Part shown: positions 1-5,388 of the stretch, piece after piece
Numbering within the stretch: the first letter of the stretch is position 1
Layout: the number at the start of each line of letters is the position of its first letter
Source: Acidobacteriota bacterium
Lineage (GTDB): Bacteria; Acidobacteriota; Terriglobia; Bryobacterales; Bryobacteraceae
NCBI GenBank assembly: GCA_018268875.1
Contig: JAFDVT010000297.1
Coordinates: 1-5,388, forward strand
DNA: 5,388 bases
Reading direction: 5' to 3'
The notes under the pieces: model-generated
What the model was told of the DNA's origin: nothing
Databases searched by the model: none
What the model saw: only the letters and a program-made list of their open reading frames with translations
Program-made: the position numbers and the translations under genes

Positions 1-1359
1 CTTGCCGTCGCGCAAATCGAACTGCGCCGCGGCATGGGCCGTATCGACCCGTTCAGCGGCCTACCCAATCGCGGGCAGTTGCTCGACGACATCTCCAATG
101 TCCCGGCCACAGTCGCGGTGGAACTTATGGATGCCCGCCAGATGGGGCAACTCGTTTCCGTGCTCGGCTCGGCGTACCTGGACGATTTCGTTCGTACCAC
201 CAGCCGACTGCTCCGCGAACTTACCGACGGCCCCGGCCGCCGTTTGTATCACATTGGCGCGCTTACCTTCGCGATCCTCGTCGAGGAAGGCGGCACGGCC
301 GCGGCCACGGAACTGGTCACCGGCATGGCCTCCAAGCTGAACGAACCGGTACTTTGTAACAACGTCGAAATCCCCACCAGCACGGCGTTTGGAATTTCCC
401 CTGCCGGCTATCCCCACCCGTCCGGCTACGACGCTCTGCGAGCCGCCATCACGTCCGCCCAGCATGCGCGCGAAACCGGCGTCCCCTATGCGATCTATTC
501 GAAGGACGGCGATGTTGCCGTCAATCGCCGCTTCCGCTACCTCGTCGATATCAAAGATGCCTTGCGGCGCGACGATCAGTTGTCGCTGGTCTATCAGCCG
601 CGCATCGACTTGAAGCACCCCAACGTCGCCAGCGCCGAAGCATTGCTGCGGTGGCGTCATCCGGAATTCGGCGCGGTTCCTCCCGACGAATTCATCCCTC
701 TTGTCGAACAAACCGCGCTGTTTCCCGAAGTCACACGCTGGGTGATGCGCACCGCCATTCGACAGATCGCGGATTGGCACCGGCAGGACCTGAAGACACG
801 CATTTCGATCAATGTCTCCGCCATCGACCTGGAGTCGCCCAACTTCGCAACGTGCCTTGCGCGTCACCTCCAGGAGCAGAATGTCTCGCCCGCCGACATC
901 GAGCTGGAATTCACCGAAAGCGCGGTCATCGGCAATTACGCCCGTGTCGTCGGCCAGTTGAAAGACATCCGCTCGTTGGGCGTACAGCTTGCGATCGACG
1001 ATTTTGGCACCGGCTACAGCACGTTTTCCTACCTGCAGCGCCTGCCCGCCGACACGATGAAGATCGACCGTAGCTTCATGCCCCGGCTTGCCGAAAGCCT
1101 CCGGGACCGCAAGCTGGTTCTCAGCATGATCGACATGGCGCACGACCTTGGGTACCGCGTGGTGGCCGAGGGCGTCGAAACGCGGGCCGTCTACGACCTA
1201 CTGGCGCAGGCGGGCTGCGATGAAATCCAAGGCTACGTCGTGTCGCGCCCGCTTTCCGCCGAACGCTTCACACACTGGATGCGGACCTGCCAGGAACGGC
1301 AAAGGGAGGCGGCGCGAACCGAAGATCGCGCCAGCCTCCCTCTTTTGCTCACGTATTGA
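1..1359 (+). CDS. GGDEF-EAL protein, probable cyclic di-GMP phosphodiesterase (5' end missing)
   Basis: The frame is open from base 1, and the first residues before the Met at base 34 already look like the lead-in to a GGDEF domain, so the true start lies upstream. Residues below are counted from that Met. A GGDEF-like domain spans about 5-155. It begins with DPFSGLPNR, close to the usual DxLTGLPNR, but the active-site motif reads GALTF at 75-79, so diguanylate cyclase activity is unlikely. The EAL domain spans about 176-418. It keeps E202 in AEALLRW, N260 in SIN, E292 and E295 in LEFTES, D322-D323 in IDDFGTG, K343 in MKIDRSF, E379 in AEGVET and Q399 in QGY. These match the metal-binding and catalytic residues of active EAL enzymes, which cut cyclic di-GMP to pGpG. 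I infer a working phosphodiesterase with a non-catalytic, possibly GTP-sensing, GGDEF domain. Any sensor domain would lie upstream, outside the window. The charged tail after about residue 420 overlaps a terminator hairpin. Confidence 0.95.
   Translation, partial: LAVAQIELRRGMGRIDPFSGLPNRGQLLDDISNVPATVAVELMDARQMGQLVSVLGSAYLDDFVRTTSRLLRELTDGPGRRLYHIGALTFAILVEEGGTAAATELVTGMASKLNEPVLCNNVEIPTSTAFGISPAGYPHPSGYDALRAAITSAQHARETGVPYAIYSKDGDVAVNRRFRYLVDIKDALRRDDQLSLVYQPRIDLKHPNVASAEALLRWRHPEFGAVPPDEFIPLVEQTALFPEVTRWVMRTAIRQIADWHRQDLKTRISINVSAIDLESPNFATCLARHLQEQNVSPADIELEFTESAVIGNYARVVGQLKDIRSLGVQLAIDDFGTGYSTFSYLQRLPADTMKIDRSFMPRLAESLRDRKLVLSMIDMAHDLGYRVVAEGVETRAVYDLLAQAGCDEIQGYVVSRPLSAERFTHWMRTCQERQREAARTEDRASLPLLLTY
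1301..1346 (+). terminator. Intrinsic terminator inside the 3' end of the EAL gene, possibly bidirectional
   Basis: The left arm GGGAGGCGGCGCGA (1304-1317) pairs with TCGCGCC (1326-1332) and GCCTCCC (1334-1340). This gives a 14-bp GC-rich stem with one bulged A at 1333 and an 8-base loop (1318-1325), followed by TCTTTT. The geometry is that of a Rho-independent terminator. The whole hairpin is translated, because the EAL stop codon ends only 13 bases after the T tract. Read on the minus strand, the hairpin starts about 20 bases past the stop of the convergent gene and is followed by only three T residues. It may therefore end both transcripts, more weakly in the minus direction. Confidence 0.85.
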
Positions 1360-1365
1360 AACGAT

Positions 1366-2262
1366 CTAGTTCGACCAGTTCAACCGGCCATTGCGCCCGT
1401 TGTTGTTGAGATTGATGCGCCGGACACGATCGCGGCCGTTCATCTCCACTTCCAACAAGCCGCGAACCGATCCGTCGTTCACCCGGATATACACCGAGCG
1501 ATTGTTGCGGCGCTCGACATTTCCGTTCAGATTCATCATGCCCCGGTCGGTCTGGAACGCCACGGTCGCATACCCGTTCTGTTGAATCGACACGTTGACG
1601 TCGTTCAACCGGCTGCGATACCCATTGCGATCCTCAAAGTCGCCATTGCCGCGCCCCTGGAAGTTGAACGCGCCATACTCGTTGCCCCAACCGTTGCCGT
1701 TCCCCCAGCCGTTCCAGTTGCCGTTGTTGTTATTGCCGTAGCCCGGACGATTGTAACCACCACCTGGCCGGTTATAACCACCACCGTTTCCGTAACCACC
1801 ACCATTTCCATAGCCGGACCCATTCCCGTAACCGGATCCGTTGCCATAGCCGGCGTCCGTGCCACCGCGCCATTCGAGGTCGAACGTGTAGCCTTCGTTG
1901 CCGCCCTTGGAATCTTCAATCCGGATGACGGCTACGCCGCGCTGATCGGGCGCCGCAACGAGTTCCTGGCGGCCGCGTCCGTCGATGCCGCGAAAACGGA
2001 AATCGTACGGCATGGTCGGCATCGCCTGATTGCACTGAAAACGCCGGAACGTCGCGGGTCCGCCGCTCAAAGTGCGAATCATCGCCTGGGTTCCGCGAAC
2101 CTCGACCTCGGCAACGTCGTCCACCAGGACCTCGATGGTGCATTTCCCATCACCGCCGCCGCCACGAATCTCCGCCGTACGACGATCGGAGATGCGCTGT
2201 GCGAACGCCACCGTGCCGGTCAAACCCATGATGCAGACGAACGCAATTGTATTTTGTTTCAT
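1366..2262 (-). CDS. Exported glycine/asparagine-rich protein with GYGNG repeats, unknown function
   Basis: I chose the ATG at 2262-2260 because it gives a clear Sec signal peptide: MKQ, a hydrophobic core, then VAFA before Gln22 as the likely cleavage site. The frame stays open upstream to 2463, but that extension is basic, is not signal-like and would run through the predicted promoter. The product has 298 residues. Residues about 30-135 form a first folded-looking segment with two cysteines (C41, C77) that could form a disulfide, and the motif DFRFRGIDGRGRQ. Residues 138-197 are rich in Gly, Asn, Tyr and Trp, with four GYGNG(S/G) hexapeptides, then GYNRPG units. Residues about 198-298 form a second segment of alternating polar and hydrophobic residues, probably beta-rich, ending in NGRLNWSN. 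I have an unverified impression that similar end segments occur in other acidobacterial exported proteins, and I cannot name a family. An AAGGA at 2282-2278 is a weak ribosome site, 15 bases from the ATG. A surface or matrix role is only inference. Confidence 0.88.
   Translation of the reverse strand: MKQNTIAFVCIMGLTGTVAFAQRISDRRTAEIRGGGGDGKCTIEVLVDDVAEVEVRGTQAMIRTLSGGPATFRRFQCNQAMPTMPYDFRFRGIDGRGRQELVAAPDQRGVAVIRIEDSKGGNEGYTFDLEWRGGTDAGYGNGSGYGNGSGYGNGGGYGNGGGYNRPGGGYNRPGYGNNNNGNWNGWGNGNGWGNEYGAFNFQGRGNGDFEDRNGYRSRLNDVNVSIQQNGYATVAFQTDRGMMNLNGNVERRNNRSVYIRVNDGSVRGLLEVEMNGRDRVRRINLNNNGRNGRLNWSN
1672..1851 (-). repeat. Gly/Asn/Tyr-rich low-complexity tract with 18-bp hexapeptide-coding repeats
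   Basis: Bases 1851-1780 encode four consecutive hexapeptides, GYGNGS twice then GYGNGG twice. They are followed by GYNRPG-type units and an Asn/Trp/Gly stretch down to about 1672. The 18-bp units differ mostly at third codon positions: Tyr alternates TAT and TAC, Asn alternates AAC and AAT, and Gly uses several codons. The peptide pattern is therefore better preserved than the DNA, which suggests selection on the protein and not a recent slippage expansion. Confidence 0.85.
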
Positions 2263-2293
2263 AGTATTCGTTCGGTTTCCTTGCCTAGTGTAG

Positions 2294-2309
2294 AGCAAAT
2301 TGGATGCCA
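2294..2309 (-). promoter_or_regulatory. Predicted sigma-54 (RpoN) -24/-12 promoter of the glycine-rich protein gene
   Basis: The minus strand reads TGGCATCCAATTTGCT. The sigma-54 consensus is TGGCAY, five bases, then TTGCW, and this site fits it at every constrained position. The nearly invariant GG and GC sit at exact spacing, with the -12 C at base 2295. Transcription would start near 2283, leaving a leader of about 21 bases that contains the AAGGA at 2282-2278. A sigma-70 reading is possible but weaker: TACACT at 2292-2287 resembles a -10 box but has no good -35, and its start point would fall inside the AAGGA. Sigma-54 promoters need an AAA+ enhancer-binding activator, and none is encoded in this window. 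Confidence 0.6.
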
Positions 2310-2395
2310 ACGCATCAGCGTCGCAAAACTGTCTTGTGAACGGTCGAAAGTATGACGTTTTGTAACTCGCGCCCAGGCGTTTTCGTACCTCCAAT

Positions 2396-2409
2396 CGTGT
2401 TGTGACACG
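2396..2409. promoter_or_regulatory. Inverted repeat CGTGT-N4-ACACG, possible activator site
   Basis: CGTGT (2396-2400) and ACACG (2405-2409) are perfect inverted copies separated by TGTG. The centre lies about 100 bases upstream of the sigma-54-type promoter. That is within the usual distance for enhancer sites bound by NtrC-family activators, which often recognise TGT/ACA-type dyads. The arms are short, so chance occurrence cannot be excluded. The dyad could instead serve the NHL gene, whose start codon lies 150 bases away on the other side. Confidence 0.3.
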
Positions 2410-2539
2410 GGTCCCCGCGCTGGCAAATCCGGTGCGCGAAAAACCGCGACAATGGATGCGCAAAACTTATTTCCTCATCGTTTCAACAATGCAAGCCTAG
2501 CTAAACAAGCACATTCCTCTTTTCACCATCTTTGGACTC

Positions 2540-2548
2540 TGGTATCAT
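2540..2548 (+). promoter_or_regulatory. Extended -10 element just upstream of the NHL gene
   Basis: TGGTATCAT matches the extended -10 pattern TGnTATAAT with one mismatch. No good -35 hexamer lies 16-18 bases upstream, as expected for extended -10 promoters. Transcription would begin at about 2554-2556, only a few bases before the ATG at 2559. The message would then be nearly leaderless. This agrees with the lack of a usable Shine-Dalgarno sequence: the only AGG lies one base from the ATG. Confidence 0.4.
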
Positions 2549-2558
2549 TTGCGCAGGC

Positions 2559-5388
2559 ATGAAACATTTAGCTGCTGTTTTGTTTTTCTGCGCCACCGCT
2601 ACAATCCCCGCGCAGTTCCGCGTCGCGACCGTCGCCGGGGCAGACCATCTGGTGGAGGGTGGACCCGCTACTTCAGCTATGTTTCGCAATCCACGCGCCT
2701 TGGCCGTGGACAAACAAGGCAATATTTACGTTGCGGACACCGAGGACAGCCGCATTCGCCGCATTGACGCGCTGACCGGCACTATTCGTACCGTCGTCGG
2801 CACTGGATTGCCCGGCTTTGCCGGCGACAACGGAGCCGCCACTCGCGCCCGCATCAACCGGCCCGAAGGCATTGCCATCGACCAGAACAACAACCTCTAT
2901 ATCGCCGACACCGGCAACAACCGCATCCGCGAAGTGAACCTGGCAAGCGGCGTCATCCGCACCATCGCCGGCAACGGCAACCCCACCTGGATCGCCGACA
3001 CGCTCACCGGCGCCGATGCGCAGTTCACCCCGGTGGCGATCGCCATCGGCAACGACGGCGACCTGTTCTTTGCCGACAAGCAGACGCCGCCGTATCCGGC
3101 CCGCGCCTACTGGCACGTGCGCCGTATCAATATTTTTGGGCGTATCACCAGCGTGGGCGGTCCGCTGACGCAGTACGAAACGTTCACCGGCATGTACAGC
3201 CTTTCGGTGGACTCGCAGAACACCGTATACATCGCCGCCGGGCCCGAACTGCTGGCTCTGCGCACCAACAACATCAACTTCCTTCGCATCACCGGCGGCA
3301 ACGCCAACCAGCGCATTGTTTCCGCGATGGTGGACCGCAACGGCGCCGTCTACTATGGCGACTACAACGACCCTCGCCTGATCCGCATCGACCCCGAAAC
3401 CCAGATCAACACCGCGATTGCCGGCGTTGGACGCTCCGGCTTCCAGGGTGACGGTGGACGCGCCTTCGGTTCCTGGATTTCGCGAGCCCTTTCGATGGCC
3501 CAGGACGGCGCGGGCAATGTCTATTTCATCGACGGCGGCGCGATCGGCGACCCTCGCCTCAACCCGTCCACCGGCAACAAGCGCGTTCGCAAGATTGATA
3601 CCGCGGGCAACATCAGCACGGTGGCCGGTTCGGCCGATGCGGCAACCGAGAACCGCCCGCTGGCCGTGCGTCTGAGCTCGCCCCGCGGCCTGACGATCGA
3701 TAAAGAAGGCAACCTCGTGTTCGCCGATTCGCGCAACGACATGGTGCGCCGCCTGAACATCGCGACGAACACACTGACCACCATCGCCGATTCGACGACG
3801 CCCGCCTATGTGTATGACACCGACGGCGGCGCGGGCATCTTTGAACCCACCGCTGTAGCCACCGATTCGATCGGCAACATTCTGGTTTCCGAAGGTCCCA
3901 ACCGCCACCGCGTCAAGCGCATCGTCGGCAATTCGCTGGTGACCGTAGCCGGGTCGCAACTGGGCTGCTGCGCCGACGGCATCCCCGCCGTGCAGGCACC
4001 GCTGACCAACCCCGCCGGCCTGTTTGTCGATCCCCGCGGCAACATCTATATCGCCGACCGTGGCAATCCCGACCAACTCGGGTTCGGCGCGGTGTACCGC
4101 ATCAACACCAACCTCTACATCAATCCGCTGACCTTTACCAACAAATCCCAGATTCCGGACTTGGCGCGCGCCATCGATCCTTACGAAATGACGATGGACG
4201 CCGACGGCAACCTGATTGTCGCCGGTGGTGGGTTCCACAAGATCCTGAAGATCGCTCCGGACGGCTTGGTGACCACGTTTGCAGGTACCGGCGTGGCTGG
4301 CTATAGCGGCGACGACGGGGCTCGCGCGGTGAACGCGCAGTTCAACAATCCGACCAGCGTGGCGTTCGACTCGCGCGGCAATCTGTACGTGGCCGATTCG
4401 GGCAACGGCGTGATCCGCCGCATCGACCAGTTCGGATTCATTACGACGGTGGCCGGTACGCGCAATAGCACCGGGACCTACGCGGAGTTGGGCCGCGCGA
4501 CCGAAGTTCCGCTGGCGCCCATCCGCCTGACCGTCGATCGCAACGACAATATTTACTTCTCCGACCAGTTCGACAGCCGCGTCAAGATGCTGTTTACGAC
4601 GCAGAGCGTGCCGCTGTCGACCAGCGTGGTCGTAACCGGCGGCGTGCCTCGCGTCGTGGTTCGCGTGGCCACCAGTTCCGGCCTCGCCATCCAGGGCGTT
4701 CCGGTGGAGTTCGCGGTGGTGAGCGGCGACGGCACCATCACCGTTCAGAAGGCCGTAACCGGCGTGGACGGCACCGCATCGACGGAAGTTCGCTTTGGTC
4801 CCACTCGCGATGTGGTTCGCGTCTCGGCAACCATTGCGGGCGCGACTCCGGTGATCGCGAACGTGACGCCGACGGTGCTTTCCGCCGACGCTCCGGTGAT
4901 CAGTTCGGTAATCGGCGGCGGCCAGAGCCCGACGCCCGTGCAGGCGATTTCGACCGGCGCGGCTATTATCATCACGGGTACGAACCTGGCGGCGGCGCCT
5001 CGCGGCCTGACGCCTCCGGACCTCGCGCAGGGCGTGCTGCCGACCAACCTGGGCGGCACCTGCGTCAAGATCAACAACAACTATGCGTACCTGTTCAGCG
5101 TGGCTCCGACCCGGTTGAGCGTGCAGGTTCCGGTAGTTCCCGCAGCGGGCACAACCTTGATGGAAGTGCTCACCAACTGCGGCACGCCGGATGAGCTGAG
5201 CAGCGGTAGCCGTTCGATCGAAACGCGCGGCGTGACGCCGGAGATGTATTACTACTTCGGCACCAACGTGGCGGCGGTGAACGCAGGTGGCGAACTGGTT
5301 GGTCCTCCGGTGACGTTCTTCGGTTCGCGCTTTGTGCCGGCCAAGCCGGGCGACACGATCACGGTGTACGGCACCGGTTGGGGAACGC
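2559..5388 (+). CDS. Exported NHL-repeat beta-propeller protein with Big_1-like and TIGR03437-like domains (3' end missing)
   Basis: The frame is open from the ATG at 2559 to the window end, giving 943 residues without a stop. Residues 1-18 form a Sec signal peptide (MKH, a hydrophobic core, cleavage after IPA-18). Residues about 40-680 hold roughly twelve NHL-type units of the form P-x-(G/A)-(I/L)-A-(I/V)-D-xx-GN-(I/L)-Y-(V/I)-AD-xxxx-R-(I/V)-R. They start near 44, 101, 158, 212, 252, 305, 373, 428, 483, 537, 596 and 653, and several follow linkers like VAGTG-GYSGDDG. Units 1, 2 and 11 are near-ideal, while 3-6 and 10 are divergent. Residues about 682-775 resemble a Big_1/invasin-type Ig fold (VPVEFAVVSGDGTITV, then TGVDGTASTEV). 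From about 777 the sequence matches the TIGR03437 pattern: GAAIIITGTNLA, LPTNLGGTCVKINN, LSVQVPVVP and GDTITVYGTGWG. The end of that domain is missing. NHL propellers usually bind proteins or carbohydrates and are not catalytic as a rule. An envelope or secreted binding role is inference. Vicinal C470-C471 and the pair C835/C874 are unusual. The ATG was chosen for the signal peptide. Confidence 0.93.
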   Translation, partial: MKHLAAVLFFCATATIPAQFRVATVAGADHLVEGGPATSAMFRNPRALAVDKQGNIYVADTEDSRIRRIDALTGTIRTVVGTGLPGFAGDNGAATRARINRPEGIAIDQNNNLYIADTGNNRIREVNLASGVIRTIAGNGNPTWIADTLTGADAQFTPVAIAIGNDGDLFFADKQTPPYPARAYWHVRRINIFGRITSVGGPLTQYETFTGMYSLSVDSQNTVYIAAGPELLALRTNNINFLRITGGNANQRIVSAMVDRNGAVYYGDYNDPRLIRIDPETQINTAIAGVGRSGFQGDGGRAFGSWISRALSMAQDGAGNVYFIDGGAIGDPRLNPSTGNKRVRKIDTAGNISTVAGSADAATENRPLAVRLSSPRGLTIDKEGNLVFADSRNDMVRRLNIATNTLTTIADSTTPAYVYDTDGGAGIFEPTAVATDSIGNILVSEGPNRHRVKRIVGNSLVTVAGSQLGCCADGIPAVQAPLTNPAGLFVDPRGNIYIADRGNPDQLGFGAVYRINTNLYINPLTFTNKSQIPDLARAIDPYEMTMDADGNLIVAGGGFHKILKIAPDGLVTTFAGTGVAGYSGDDGARAVNAQFNNPTSVAFDSRGNLYVADSGNGVIRRIDQFGFITTVAGTRNSTGTYAELGRATEVPLAPIRLTVDRNDNIYFSDQFDSRVKMLFTTQSVPLSTSVVVTGGVPRVVVRVATSSGLAIQGVPVEFAVVSGDGTITVQKAVTGVDGTASTEVRFGPTRDVVRVSATIAGATPVIANVTPTVLSADAPVISSVIGGGQSPTPVQAISTGAAIIITGTNLAAAPRGLTPPDLAQGVLPTNLGGTCVKINNNYAYLFSVAPTRLSVQVPVVPAAGTTLMEVLTNCGTPDELSSGSRSIETRGVTPEMYYYFGTNVAAVNAGGELVGPPVTFFGSRFVPAKPGDTITVYGTGWGT

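Larger units (their letters stand above)
2263..2558. other. Divergent intergenic regulatory region
   Basis: These 296 bases separate the start codons of the glycine-rich protein (leftward) and the NHL protein (rightward). I see no credible small gene here. The region is visibly more AT-rich than the flanking genes. It holds the sigma-54-type promoter, a 5-bp dyad and the extended -10 element listed separately. It also holds a 6-bp inverted repeat (CAAAAC at 2324-2329, GTTTTG at 2357-2362) and a 9-bp direct repeat (CGCAAAACT at 2322-2330 and 2459-2467), both of uncertain meaning. Confidence 0.7.

Noticed and set aside
61..1143. A 360-codon open frame on the minus strand, opposite the EAL gene
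   Set aside because: Its translation has no recognisable domain. The opposite frame encodes a complete EAL domain with all its motifs. Long antisense frames are common in GC-rich coding DNA.
1740..1860. Tandem CCACCA/GTAACC-like pattern on the plus strand as a possible CRISPR array or satellite
   Set aside because: The units are 18 bp with no spacers and lie in frame within a coding region, where they specify hexapeptides. This is a coding repeat.
1582..2355. A 257-codon plus-strand open frame opposite the glycine-rich protein
   Set aside because: It is dominated by Val, Ala, Ile and Thr produced by the complement of the Gly/Asn/Tyr repeats. The minus frame has a signal peptide and a promoter.
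2263..2463. N-terminal extension of the glycine-rich protein to an ATG at 2463
   Set aside because: The extension is basic and not signal-like. It would bury a good signal peptide 67 residues inside the protein and would cross the predicted sigma-54 promoter.
2322..2467. Direct repeat CGCAAAACT (2322-2330 and 2459-2467) and inverted repeat CAAAAC/GTTTTG (2324-2329, 2357-2362)
   Set aside because: They are short, AT-rich, imperfectly placed and match no known operator. They are recorded in the intergenic entry but not proposed as sites.
2673..4238. A 521-codon open frame on the minus strand, opposite the NHL gene
   Set aside because: It is rich in Val, Gly, Ala and Asp, as expected from the complement of GC-rich NHL repeats. 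It has no signal or domain that I recognise, while the plus frame carries clear NHL repeats throughout.

Overview
The window most likely comes from an acidobacterium of the Bryobacter/Solibacter group (order Bryobacterales). The main evidence is the rightmost gene. It encodes an exported NHL-repeat protein whose C-terminus looks like the domain known as TIGR03437, which is heavily expanded in Solibacter and its relatives. Codons rich in G and C at the third position fit this. The assignment rests on recognising the family, not on a database search.

Layout from left to right. (1) Bases 1-1359, plus strand: the 3' part of a GGDEF-EAL signalling gene. The GGDEF domain has lost its signature motif. 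The EAL domain keeps every catalytic residue I looked for, so the product is probably a cyclic di-GMP phosphodiesterase. (2) Bases 1301-1346: a strong intrinsic terminator hairpin that lies inside the last codons of that gene. It also sits just past the stop codon of the next gene on the opposite strand, so it may serve both. (3) Bases 1366-2262, minus strand: an exported protein of 298 residues with no family name I can assign. Two folded-looking segments flank a Gly/Asn/Tyr-rich stretch that contains hexapeptide repeats. (4) Bases 2263-2558: a divergent intergenic region. It holds a near-consensus sigma-54 (-24/-12) promoter for the minus-strand gene, a short dyad at a typical enhancer distance, and an extended -10 element just ahead of the plus-strand gene. 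(5) Bases 2559-5388, plus strand: the NHL beta-propeller protein, cut off by the window end.

The three genes are convergent or divergent, so they do not form an operon and nothing here proves a shared function. Two products carry signal peptides and have envelope or extracellular character, and the third would control cyclic di-GMP. That is compatible with a surface or matrix theme but does not demonstrate one. The most testable new point is the predicted RpoN control of the glycine-rich exported protein. I found no RNA genes, mobile elements or CRISPR arrays.
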